A stretch of 64,000 nt of DNA, taken from assembly GCF_900113865.1 (NCBI RefSeq), contig NZ_FOQY01000006.1, positions 1-64,000 on the forward strand, given 5' to 3'. This document shows, piece after piece, positions 33,386 through 41,191 of this stretch (the first letter of the stretch is position 1; the number at the start of each line of letters is the position of its first letter). The position numbers and the translations under genes are program-made. The stretch is from Streptosporangium canum. Lineage in GTDB: Bacteria; Actinomycetota; Actinomycetes; Streptosporangiales; Streptosporangiaceae. The notes below the pieces were generated by a model, which was not told the origin of the DNA, did not search any database, and saw only the letters and a program-made list of their open reading frames with translations.

Positions 33386-34474
33386 ATGGATGAGGCGGGC
33401 TGGGTCCGGGTCTTCCACCTGCTGTTCTACACCTGCCTCACGGTCGCCGCGACGATCGGGCTCCTGGAGGGAGGTCCCGATCCCGCCACGCTCGCGCTCA
33501 CGGCACTGATGGCCGGCTGGTACGCGTTCTTCGTCGCGCGCAGGCCCGCCCTCCTCGAACGGCTCAATCCCATGGCCTGGCACCTGCTGGTGCTGATCGC
33601 GCTGCAGTCCGCGCTGATCAGGATGGATCCGGCGTACGAGACGACGCTGTTCGGCATGTTCGCACTGCCGTACCTCCTGCTGCCCGGGCGATGGGGCTAC
33701 GCCGGCACGGTGATGCTCGTCTTCTCGTCGTCCGCCGCCGGCGGGCTGATCGAGACGATCCCCCACGATCCGTCCGTCCTGGGACGCCTCGTGGGCAACA
33801 TCATGCTGGCGACCGTCATGGGGCTGTTCGCCCGGGATCTCATCAGACACAGCGAGCAGAACCGGGTGGTGGGCACGCTGGAGGAGCGGGCCAGGCTGGC
33901 CAGGGAGATCCACGACACGCTCGCCCAGGGGTTCAGCGGGATCATCGCCCAGCTCGAGGCGGCCGAGCAGGGGATCGATGACCCGGACACCGTACGCAAG
34001 CGGATCTCGCTGGCCAAGCAGCTGGCCCGCGACAGCCTCAACGAGGCCCGGCGCTCCGTAGACGCCCTGCGCCCCGAGCCGCTGGAGCGGGCCGAGCTCC
34101 ACGAGGCGCTGGCCGCGGTCGCCGAGCGCTGGTCCGCCGCCACCGGTGTGCTCGTGGCTGTCTCGGTGGACGGCGAGCTGCGGCGGCTGCCGGTGGAGGT
34201 GGAGACGACGGTGCTGCGGGCGGCGCAGGAAGCGCTGGCGAACGTGGCCAGGCACGCGCGGGCCGGGCGCGCGGCGCTGACCCTGTCGTACATGGACGAG
34301 GAGGTCACGCTGGACGTGCTCGACGACGGGACGGGCTTCGACCCGGCCGCCGCCGGGGGCGGCTACGGGCTGATCGCCATGCGCGAACGCGCCTCGCGAT
34401 CGGGAGGTACGGTGACCGTGGAGTCGGCGCCGGGGGGAGGGACCACGTTGTGCGTGAGCATCCCGTACGCCTGA
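33386..34474 (+). CDS. NarL-family sensor histidine kinase
   Basis: The protein is 362 residues with about five or six N-terminal membrane helices and few extracytoplasmic residues, so it probably senses a membrane cue. The HisKA_3 phosphoacceptor is LAREIHDTLAQGFSGI (His about residue 179) and the HATPase has AAQEALANVARHA and LDVLDDGTGFD. It begins 7 bases after the permease and overlaps the response regulator by 25 bases. Two-component systems fused in an operon with a DrrAB-type exporter usually respond to membrane-active compounds; that is inference here. Confidence 0.92.
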   Translation: MDEAGWVRVFHLLFYTCLTVAATIGLLEGGPDPATLALTALMAGWYAFFVARRPALLERLNPMAWHLLVLIALQSALIRMDPAYETTLFGMFALPYLLLPGRWGYAGTVMLVFSSSAAGGLIETIPHDPSVLGRLVGNIMLATVMGLFARDLIRHSEQNRVVGTLEERARLAREIHDTLAQGFSGIIAQLEAAEQGIDDPDTVRKRISLAKQLARDSLNEARRSVDALRPEPLERAELHEALAAVAERWSAATGVLVAVSVDGELRRLPVEVETTVLRAAQEALANVARHARAGRAALTLSYMDEEVTLDVLDDGTGFDPAAAGGGYGLIAMRERASRSGGTVTVESAPGGGTTLCVSIPYA

Positions 34475-35079
34475 TGATCGTCGACGACCATCCGGTGGTG
34501 CGCGACGGGCTGCGCGGCATCTTCCACGGCGTGCCCGACATCGAGGTGGTCGCCGAGGCCGCCGACGGACACCAGGCACTCACCCAGACTCGGGCGACGC
34601 GTCCCGACGTGGTGCTGATGGACCTGCGCATGCCGGGGCTCGACGGGGTCGGCGCCATCGAGCGGCTGCGCTCGGAGCATCCGGAGGTCCGCGTCATCGT
34701 GCTGACCACGTACGACACCGACGCGGACGTGTCGCGGGCGCTGGCCGCGGGCGTGGCGGGCTACCTGCTGAAGGACGCGCCGCGCGAGGAGTTGCAGGCC
34801 GCCGTACGCACGGCGGCGGCCGGCGGCCGGATCCTGGCCCAGGCGATCACCTCGCAGCTCCTCGACGGCTTCGGCCGGCAGCGCCGGGCCTCGCCGAGCC
34901 CGCGCGAGCTGGAGGTGCTCAGGCTCATCGCGCGGGGCGCGGCCAACAAGGAGGTCGCGCGGGCCTTGCTCATCAGCGAGACCACCGTCAAGACCCACCT
35001 CAAGCACGTCTTCGCCAAGCTGGGCGTGGACAACCGGGCGGCCGCCGTGGTGGTCGCGATGGAACGGCGGCTCATCTGA
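34450..35079 (+). CDS. NarL/LuxR-family response regulator
   Basis: This 209-residue protein has a receiver domain with the acidic pocket MIVDDHPVV (Asp-Asp), phosphoacceptor Asp in DVVLMDLRMPGLDG (about 57) and Lys in YLLKDAPREE. The LuxR output domain is PSPRELEVLRLIARGA, then NKEVARALLISETTVKTHLK and FAKLGVDNRAAA. It is the last gene of the exporter/two-component operon and overlaps the kinase by 25 bases. It likely activates its own operon. Confidence 0.93.
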   Translation: MREHPVRLMIVDDHPVVRDGLRGIFHGVPDIEVVAEAADGHQALTQTRATRPDVVLMDLRMPGLDGVGAIERLRSEHPEVRVIVLTTYDTDADVSRALAAGVAGYLLKDAPREELQAAVRTAAAGGRILAQAITSQLLDGFGRQRRASPSPRELEVLRLIARGAANKEVARALLISETTVKTHLKHVFAKLGVDNRAAAVVVAMERRLI

Positions 35080-35345
35080 CCGGGCGAGCGCCAACGGTCA
35101 GCGCGGAGGCGGGTCAGAGCCTGCTGACGAAGGCTTGAGGGCTCGCGGGGACGGGTCCGTCGGCACCTTGAAACGGCACCTTCAAACGGTACCGCCACCG
35201 AGCGGCTCCGCCGTCGGGCGACCGCACCACCATGACGCGCGGACCGGACCGGGTGGCGATATGGCATGACATTTCGCGCCTGACAAAGCTTGATAAAACG
35301 CCTGTTCAGCATTTCTTGGCAGCGGATCACCGATATAGGCAGCCG

Positions 35346-35369
35346 GTTTCGAGGCTTGTCCCTGGGGCA
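35346..35369 (+). promoter_or_regulatory. Possible SigB/F-type promoter upstream of a stress-like operon
   Basis: GTTT at 35346 and GGGGCA at 35364 are separated by 14 bases. This approximates the actinobacterial SigB-type promoter (GTTT, 14-16 bases, GGGTAT), matching the -35 fully and the -10 partly. The start codon is 39 bases downstream. The surrounding 35080-35407 stretch holds no gene. Confidence 0.3.
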
Positions 35370-35407
35370 GCGCACGGGAACAACCGCTTACACAACCGGA
35401 GGCAGAC

Positions 35408-36046
35408 ATGTCCACCGTGATCTGGGTGGCCGTCGTCGTGGTTGCGGTGGTGGCGATCATCGCAGTCGGCTATGTCGTACTGCAGCAGCAACGCCGGCAC
35501 CGACTTCGCGACCGATTCGGCCCCGAGTACGAACGCACTCTGCAGGAGCGCGACACGCGGCAGGAGGCCGAGCAGGAGCTCATCGCCCGTGAGCAGCGTG
35601 TCAACTCCCTCGACATCCGCCCGCTCGACTCCGGGACTCGTGACACCTACGCCAAGAAGTGGATGGAGGTCCAGGAGCGGTTCGTGGACGCGCCGGGCTT
35701 CGCGGTGACCGAGGCCGACCACCTGGTGACCTCCGTGATGGCGGAACGGGGCTACCCGACCGAGAACTTCGAGCAGCGCCTCTCCGATCTGTCGGTCGTG
35801 CACGGCCGCACCCTCGACCACTATCGCCAGGCCCACGAGATCAGCAGCCGTGCCGCCCACAAGGAGGCCTCCACCGAGGAGCTCCGGCAGGCCATGGTGC
35901 ACTACCGCGTCCTGTTCGAGGAGCTGCTCTCGGCTCCCGAAGGCGCGATGAACGGCGACCACTCTCCCCGGCACACCGGTCCGCGCCTGGAGGAGACGGC
36001 CAACGACGACGAGCGGACCGGCCGCCACGACCCCCGAGGACGGTGA
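35408..36046 (+). CDS. Membrane-anchored protein of unknown function (first of a three-gene operon)
   Basis: The 212-residue protein has one N-terminal helix (VIWVAVVVVAVVAIIAVGYV) and a cytoplasmic acidic/helical region. The conserved-looking core (YAKKWMEVQERFVDAPGFAV, then HLVTSVMAERGYPTENFEQR) reappears in shortened form in the next gene. GGAGG is at 8 bases. The last 30 residues are disordered. I recognise the pattern from actinobacterial membrane proteins without a named function. An operon with two more genes and a SigB-like promoter suggest a stress role. Confidence 0.7.
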   Translation: MSTVIWVAVVVVAVVAIIAVGYVVLQQQRRHRLRDRFGPEYERTLQERDTRQEAEQELIAREQRVNSLDIRPLDSGTRDTYAKKWMEVQERFVDAPGFAVTEADHLVTSVMAERGYPTENFEQRLSDLSVVHGRTLDHYRQAHEISSRAAHKEASTEELRQAMVHYRVLFEELLSAPEGAMNGDHSPRHTGPRLEETANDDERTGRHDPRGR

Positions 36047-36052
36047 CCCGAC

Positions 36053-36760
36053 ATGAACGACCGACATGAAGATCGTCTGGTCCACAAGAACGATGACGAC
36101 GAGCTGAACGTCCCGCCCCAGCGCGCCGACGGGGTAACCCCTGGATTCCAGGAGCCCCGTCCCGCCGGAACGTTCCCGGACCGGCACGACGGCCCGGCCG
36201 GCGACCTGGGAAACGACCTGGACGGCGACCGGCTCCGCGAGCCGGGTGAGGGGCGACCCGACGACTGGCGCGACGACCGGTCCGGTGCGCTCGGCCAGGA
36301 CACCCCGGTGGACGTCACCGGCCGGCACAACGTTCACGACGGCGTCCATGACGGCGCCCACGACAGTGCCCGCGACGACCTGCTGGACGACGATACGCCG
36401 ACGGTGATCGCGGACAGGCCCGGCGACGTGCTGGACCGCGACCGGACGGGGACCCGCTCCGACCGGCCCGGCCTCGCGCACGGCCCCCTGTTCGACCAGG
36501 ACGCCGAGCAGGTGCGGCGGCGCTGGCAGGAGGTTCAGGCCAGTTTCGTGGACGACCCGCGCGACTCGGTGGAGCGCGCCGACTCCCTGGTCGGGGAGAT
36601 CACGACCGCTCTGCGGACCGCGCTGGAGACCCGGACCGCCGAACTTCAGGGCCGCTGGAAGAACGGCGACCAGAGCGACACCGAACAGCTCCGTACGGCC
36701 CTGCGCGACTACCGGGCGATGCTGGAGCAGCTGCTGGACCTGGCCGACGGGACGAGGTGA
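36053..36760 (+). CDS. Uncharacterised acidic protein related to its upstream neighbour
   Basis: This 235-residue protein has a first 140 residues that are charged, Asp/Arg-rich and of low complexity (DDTPTVIADRPGDVLDRDR). The C-terminal about 95 residues (DAEQVRRRWQEVQASFVDDP, then SVERADSLVGEITTALRTAL) repeat the W-x-E-V-Q-x-x-F-V-D core of the protein encoded 6 bases upstream. It probably arose by duplication and fusion to a disordered leader. It has no membrane helix. Confidence 0.68.
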   Translation: MNDRHEDRLVHKNDDDELNVPPQRADGVTPGFQEPRPAGTFPDRHDGPAGDLGNDLDGDRLREPGEGRPDDWRDDRSGALGQDTPVDVTGRHNVHDGVHDGAHDSARDDLLDDDTPTVIADRPGDVLDRDRTGTRSDRPGLAHGPLFDQDAEQVRRRWQEVQASFVDDPRDSVERADSLVGEITTALRTALETRTAELQGRWKNGDQSDTEQLRTALRDYRAMLEQLLDLADGTR

Positions 36761-36763
36761 CCC

Positions 36764-36958
36764 ATGCTTGCAATCGCTGCCGCAGTCGTTTTCGGCCTCG
36801 GCCTTCTGCTTGACCTGATCAACACCAGGATCGGCGGCATCAGCGGCACGACCTTCCTGCTTCTCGGCCTGCTCCTCCTGGCGCTGCACCAGGCCGGAGT
36901 CGGTACGGCGGGCGTGCGGAGCGGGGGTGGCGGGGGGAACTGGCGCCGCAGGCGCTGA
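36764..36958 (+). CDS. Small two-helix membrane protein
   Basis: The 64-residue protein has two hydrophobic helices, IAAAVVFGLGLLLDLI and GTTFLLLGLLLLALHQAG, and a Gly/Arg-rich tail. It begins 3 bases after the previous stop and ends 24 bases before a strong terminator, so it closes the three-gene operon. Its function is unknown. Confidence 0.7.
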   Translation: MLAIAAAVVFGLGLLLDLINTRIGGISGTTFLLLGLLLLALHQAGVGTAGVRSGGGGGNWRRRR

Positions 36959-36982
36959 GCGCTCTCGACGGGTCGAACGCGC

Positions 36983-37020
36983 GGAAGGGGGCGCCGTCCA
37001 TGGGGACGGCGCCCCCTTCC
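36983..37020. terminator. Bidirectional terminator between operon and ndh
   Basis: A perfect 17-base stem (36983-36999 with 37004-37020) has an ATGG loop. It separates the converging three-gene operon and the ndh gene, whose stop lies 7 bases beyond. Confidence 0.85.
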
Positions 37021-37026
37021 GGCCGC

Positions 37027-38352
37027 TCAGCGGGAGGACGGGACACGGGATTCGGTCCGGATGGCGAGCTCGAACTCCTGACGGGGGTCGCTTATCGCGC
37101 CGAGCGAGACGATCTCCCTCTTGAAGAACAGCCCGAGGGTCCAGTCGGTCAGCACCCGCACCTTCTTGTTCACCGTCGGCATCCGCGACAGGTGGTAGGT
37201 CCGGTGCATGAACCAGGCCGGCAGACCGCGGAACTTACGGCCGTAGATCTGCGCGACCCCCTTGTGCAGTCCCAGGGTGGCCACCGAGCCGGCGTAGGCG
37301 TGCCGGTAGGGTCTGCGCGCCCTGCCGCGGAGCGTGGCCACCACGTTGTCGGCCAGCGTGCGGGCCTGCCGTACGGCGTTCTGGGCGTTGGGCGCGCACA
37401 TCTCCCCCGGCTTGGTGAGGTCGGGTACGGCGGCGCAGTCGCCTGCCGTGAAGACGTTGGGAAAGCCCTCGACGATCAGGTCGGCGCTCGCCTTCACCCG
37501 GCTCTTTTCGTCCAGCGGGAGGCCGCTGGCGTGTACGAGCGGGTTCGGCTTGACCCCTGCGGTCCACACGAGGGTGTCCGCGTCGAACTCGGTGCCGTCG
37601 TCGAGCACGATGTGGCCGGCCACGGCGGAGTTCAGCCGGGTGCCGAGCCGTACGTCGATTCCCCGCCTGCGGAGCTGTTCCAGCGTCCACCGGCCCATTT
37701 CGGGGCCGACCTCGGGAAGGATGCGGTCGCTGGCCTCCACCAGGAGCCAGCGCATGTCACCGGGGTCGACCGTCGGGTAGTAGCGGCAGACGTCGTGAGC
37801 CATGTCCTCCAGTTCGGCGAGCGCCTCGACACCGGCGTAGCCGGCGCCGACGAACACGAAGCTCAGCGCCTTGGCGCGGACGGCCCGGTCGGTGGTGGAC
37901 TCGGCCAGGTCGAGCTGGCCGAGCACATGGTCGCGGAGGTGAATGGCCTCCTCGACGCTCTTGAAACCGATGCCGCTCTCGGCCAGACCCGGGATGGGCA
38001 GGGTCCGGGAGATGGAGCCGGGCGCGAAAACCAGGATGTCGTACTCCAGGGTACGGCCGGGGCCCTCGTGCAGGCAGAGGTCGGCGGTGCGGGCGACGGG
38101 ATCGATGCCGGCCACCCAGCCGTTGAGGATCGCGCACTTGTGCAGGACGTGGCGCAGGGACACGACGACGTGCCTGGCCTCGACGCTCCCCGCCGCGGCC
38201 TCGGGGAGGAACGGCTGGTAGGTCATGTACGAGTCGATGTTCACGACGGTGATGCGGGCCTCGCCGCGCCGGAGTTTGCGCTGGAGTCGCAGGGCGACAT
38301 ACATGCCGACATAGCCGCCACCGACGATCAATATGCGGACAGGTGCAGTCAT
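37027..38352 (-). CDS. ndh: Type II NADH dehydrogenase (NDH-2) / FAD-dependent pyridine nucleotide oxidoreductase
   Basis: This 441-residue monotopic respiratory enzyme transfers electrons from NADH to quinone without pumping protons. Two Rossmann motifs are visible: RILIVGGGYVGMYVALRL (FAD, about 6-23) and FVFVGAGYAGVEALAEL (NAD, about 168-184), as well as NVFTAGDCAAVPD near the FAD ribityl site. The C-terminal region RTYHLSRMPTVNKKVRVLTD fits the membrane-anchoring part of NDH-2 proteins. It is monocistronic, ending at a strong terminator. Confidence 0.9.
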   Translation of the reverse strand: MTAPVRILIVGGGYVGMYVALRLQRKLRRGEARITVVNIDSYMTYQPFLPEAAAGSVEARHVVVSLRHVLHKCAILNGWVAGIDPVARTADLCLHEGPGRTLEYDILVFAPGSISRTLPIPGLAESGIGFKSVEEAIHLRDHVLGQLDLAESTTDRAVRAKALSFVFVGAGYAGVEALAELEDMAHDVCRYYPTVDPGDMRWLLVEASDRILPEVGPEMGRWTLEQLRRRGIDVRLGTRLNSAVAGHIVLDDGTEFDADTLVWTAGVKPNPLVHASGLPLDEKSRVKASADLIVEGFPNVFTAGDCAAVPDLTKPGEMCAPNAQNAVRQARTLADNVVATLRGRARRPYRHAYAGSVATLGLHKGVAQIYGRKFRGLPAWFMHRTYHLSRMPTVNKKVRVLTDWTLGLFFKREIVSLGAISDPRQEFELAIRTESRVPSSR

Positions 38353-38417
38353 AAACCGGCTTGTACCCGAAAAAGCCGATTCGGACCTTTAGTGGCCTTA
38401 TGTCGGAAAAAGCTGGT

Positions 38418-38873
38418 TCAGACTTTGAAAGACATCGTGATGAAGGTCCCCGCGGCCCCGGTCTCGAACGTGATGTCGGAGCTGATCATCCGGGCCACCC
38501 ACAGCCCCATGCCGCTGGTGGCGTAGGGCGCGGGCGGCGTCTCGCCGGGAGTCTCCCGGGGGGCCCACCGCCCCTCGTCGTGGATCTCCACGACGAGGGT
38601 GCGGCCGACGGTCCACATCCGCAGCACGGCCTTGGCGGTGGCATGGCCGTGCGTGACGGCGTTGGTGGCGACCTCGTTCACCGCCACCAGGAAGTCGGCC
38701 AGGCCCTCCTGTGACATCCCGCCCCGCATGGCTTGGACGGTGGCGAAGTCTCGCACGTCGGGCAGGTCGGGCAGGCAGAAGGCGAGCTCCGCCACGGCGG
38801 CTCCGGCGGGGACGGGCCGGGAACGGTCGCCGCTCGCCAGGAAGCGAGCAGGACGAGCACCGTTCTCGTTCAC
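38418..38873 (-). CDS. RsbW-like anti-sigma kinase (HATPase_c)
   Basis: The GTG at 38873 has GGAGGCGG nearby and gives 151 residues. The GHKL domain has the N-box FLVAVNEVATNAVTHGHA (about 76-93), an EIHDEG G1 box and SGMGLWVARMISSDI as the G2 box. It lies directly downstream of the SigB/F-type sigma gene on the same strand (119 bases), the standard position of the cognate anti-sigma factor, and the STAS antagonist gene is divergent from the sigma factor. Its likely role is to bind and silence that sigma factor and to phosphorylate the STAS protein. Confidence 0.85.
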   Translation of the reverse strand: MNENGARPARFLASGDRSRPVPAGAAVAELAFCLPDLPDVRDFATVQAMRGGMSQEGLADFLVAVNEVATNAVTHGHATAKAVLRMWTVGRTLVVEIHDEGRWAPRETPGETPPAPYATSGMGLWVARMISSDITFETGAAGTFITMSFKV

Positions 38874-38992
38874 GCGAGATCCGCCTCCCCTGTCCCATCG
38901 CACCATCGTCCTCGGCGCCTGGGGATCATTCAAACGCACCTTATGCCACTCCTGCCGTCGCCGACTGGGGTGCCCGGTGAGGGGCGGTGTAT

Positions 38993-39769
38993 TCAGCATT
39001 CGGCGACGAGTTCCTCGCGGAGCTGGTCCAGCACCTTCCGCAGGATACGGGAGACGTGCATCTGGGAGATCCCGAATTCGGCGGCGATCTCGGCCTGGGT
39101 CATGTTGCCGAAGAAGCGCAGCAGCAGGATGTTCTTCTCACGCGCCGGCAACTTGTCGATCAGCGGCTTGACCGCCTCGCGGTCCACGAGCACGCCCAGC
39201 GCGTCGTCCTCGTCGGGGATGATGTCGCCCAGCGCGGCCGCGTCGTCGTCGGCGCCGAGCGGCGCGTCGAGCGAGAGGGCGCTGTAGGCGGCCGAGGCGT
39301 CGAGGGTGAGCAGGACGTCCTCCTCGGAGATCCTCATCTTCACGGCGAGCTCGGCGACCGTCGGCGCGCGGCCGAGATCCTGGCTGAGGTCGGCGACCAG
39401 CCGGTTCAGCTCGGCCCTGCGCTCCTGGTAGACGCGGGGTACCCGGATGGCCCAGGTGCGGTCGCGGAAGTGGCGCTTGACCTCGCCGGTCATGGTGACC
39501 ACGGCGTAGCCGCGGAAGGCGTGACCGAGAGTGGGGTCGAAGCCGTTGATGGCCTTCATCAGCCCGACGTAGGCGGCCTGAAGGAGGTCCTCCAGCGGCT
39601 CGCCCCGGTAGCGGTAGCGGCGGGCGATCTCCATGGCGAGCGGCCGGTGCATCTCGACGATCCGCTCGCGCAGGCGCTCGGCGCGGTATTCGGAGATCTC
39701 GGGCAGAACCATCTCGGCGAGGAGTTCCTCGGCGGTCATGTCGGTGAGTTCGAGGGCCTGAACAGACAT
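38993..39769 (-). CDS. SigB/SigF-family RNA polymerase sigma factor
   Basis: This 258-residue group 3 sigma factor has region 2 (HRPLAMEIARRYRYRGEPLE, then DLLQAAYVGLMKAINGFDP), region 3 (GRAPTVAELAVKMRISEEDV) and region 4 (LPAREKNILLLRFFGNMTQA, then EIAAEFGISQMHVSRILRK). GGGAGCAGCA precedes the ATG. It directs the general stress or developmental regulon and is normally controlled by an RsbW/STAS partner switch, the genes of which flank it here. Confidence 0.93.
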   Translation of the reverse strand: MSVQALELTDMTAEELLAEMVLPEISEYRAERLRERIVEMHRPLAMEIARRYRYRGEPLEDLLQAAYVGLMKAINGFDPTLGHAFRGYAVVTMTGEVKRHFRDRTWAIRVPRVYQERRAELNRLVADLSQDLGRAPTVAELAVKMRISEEDVLLTLDASAAYSALSLDAPLGADDDAAALGDIIPDEDDALGVLVDREAVKPLIDKLPAREKNILLLRFFGNMTQAEIAAEFGISQMHVSRILRKVLDQLREELVAEC

Positions 39770-39834
39770 TGCTGCTCCCTGATATTACTGTCGGGCGGCG
39801 CCGGCAGCACGGAACAGCATCCGGGCAGACGGCA

Positions 39835-39859
39835 TCGCCTCGACCACTTTTCGAGGCGA
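39835..39859. other. Hairpin in the sigma factor leader region
   Basis: A perfect 9-base stem, TCGCCTCGA (39835-39843) with TCGAGGCGA (39851-39859), has a 7-base loop. It lies 66 bases upstream of the sigma factor start and about 100 bases upstream of the divergent STAS gene, so it might act as a leader structure, an operator or an insulator. Confidence 0.4.
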
Positions 39860-39962
39860 GGCCCTCTGCTGGACCTCGGTTCTAGTATTACCCCGATTCC
39901 GGGAGTATTGCTCCCCTCCAGGTAACAGTAAGGTTGCTAATCAAATGTCGAGGAGGACCTGA

Positions 39963-40334
39963 GTGACGGTGTCGGAGAACGGCGAGAGAGCAGCGGCCCT
40001 GACTCTGACGTCGGCGCTGGTCGGTGGGATCACTGTGATCCGGGTAACGGGTTTGCTGGACGCGACGACCAGGGACCAGTTCGCCGACTACCTGGCGTCC
40101 GAGGCGGAGGAGCACGGCCCTGACATGGCACTGGACCTGGGCGGGGTGACGTTCATGGACTCCCGCGCGCTCGGGCTCATCGTCCACCACTGGCAGCTCA
40201 GCACCAACGCCGGCGGGAAATTCGCCCTCATCGGCGTGGAGTACGCCAAGACCAAGGTGATGTGGATCACCGGCCTGGCCCAGCGGCTGCCGCTCTACGA
40301 CACGATCGAGGAAGCGATCGCCGCCTTCGGCTAG
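39963..40334 (+). CDS. STAS-domain anti-sigma factor antagonist
   Basis: The 123-residue protein has a single STAS domain. GAGGAGG lies before the GTG start. The phosphorylatable Ser is in the expected position of LGGVTFMDSRALGLIVHHW (about residue 63). The domain starts ITVIRVTGLLDATTRDQF. In the partner-switch model the unphosphorylated protein binds an RsbW-type kinase and frees the sigma factor. It is divergent from the sigma gene, 193 bases away. Confidence 0.92.
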   Translation: MTVSENGERAAALTLTSALVGGITVIRVTGLLDATTRDQFADYLASEAEEHGPDMALDLGGVTFMDSRALGLIVHHWQLSTNAGGKFALIGVEYAKTKVMWITGLAQRLPLYDTIEEAIAAFG

Positions 40335-40348
40335 CGGGCTACGGCCTC

Positions 40349-41065
40349 TCAGCCGGCTTTCCCCTCCTGGTTGCGCTGGTGCTCGTCGACCAGCAGCCGG
40401 GCCAGGTCGGCGACCTTCACCTGGTGATGCTGGGAGACCCTGCGCAGCTCGTCGAACGCGGCCTCGGCCGAGCAGCCGCTGGACTTCATGATGATGCCCT
40501 TGGCCTGGTCGATGATCGCCCGGCCGGCCAGTGCCTCCTGCATCTGGGCGGCATCGGTCCTGACCTCGTCGTAGTCCCACATGTTGGCCAGCGCCACGGT
40601 CACCTGCTCGGCCAGCATGTCGGCCAGCGGGGGGACGCTGCGGGCCGCGAAGACCCCGGGACGCACGCCGTACAGACCGAGGACCAGGACGGCGCGCTCG
40701 ACGGTGATCGGCATGGCCAGGACCGAGCGGACCCCGCAGCGGACCGCCATGCCGACGTACCCCGGCCAGCGGGATTCGCGCAGCACGTCCTGGACGATCA
40801 CGTGGCGGCCGGTGGCGCGGGCCTCCGAGGAGGGCCCCTCCCCCAGGTCGCCCTCGCTGTCGACGAGCACGATGAGCTCGCTGTGCGAGGCGGAGACGAC
40901 CATCCGCTCCTCTCGCCACAGCTCGGCCGAACCGCCCGCGCAGCCGGGCACGTCGCCCGCGAGTGTGGCGGTGAGCCCGCGCAGTACGCTCTCGCTCGAG
41001 GTCTCCTCGCTCACCCTGCCGAGAGCCGCGAGATCCCGGGCGAGAACGGGAGTGACCATCTCCAT
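40349..41065 (-). CDS. GAF-ANTAR domain RNA-binding regulator
   Basis: This 238-residue protein has an N-terminal GAF sensory domain (about 15-165: RHVIVQDVLRESRWPGYVGM, then GVRSVLAMPITVERAVLVLG) and a C-terminal ANTAR helical domain (MQEALAGRAIIDQAKGIIMK, then SSGCSAEAAFDELRRVSQ). ANTAR proteins bind paired RNA stem-loops to prevent early termination. The gene is convergent with the STAS gene (14 bases apart) in the stress-signalling block. Its RNA targets are not visible here. Confidence 0.9.
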   Translation of the reverse strand: MEMVTPVLARDLAALGRVSEETSSESVLRGLTATLAGDVPGCAGGSAELWREERMVVSASHSELIVLVDSEGDLGEGPSSEARATGRHVIVQDVLRESRWPGYVGMAVRCGVRSVLAMPITVERAVLVLGLYGVRPGVFAARSVPPLADMLAEQVTVALANMWDYDEVRTDAAQMQEALAGRAIIDQAKGIIMKSSGCSAEAAFDELRRVSQHHQVKVADLARLLVDEHQRNQEGKAG

Positions 41066-41191
41066 GTCACGTAACCCCTTCCTGGCTTCGCTAACTTAAT
41101 CACTATCTGACCGTGCATCGATCCGATCCACCGGGTGGCGTACCGTCTACGACGGGGCCAGCCCCATCCCGGCCGCCGACGAGGACGAACA

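Noticed and set aside
39860..39962. SigB-type promoter for the STAS gene
   Set aside because: A GTT element and GGGAGT were seen, but with a spacing of about 18 bases and a poor -10; too weak to report.
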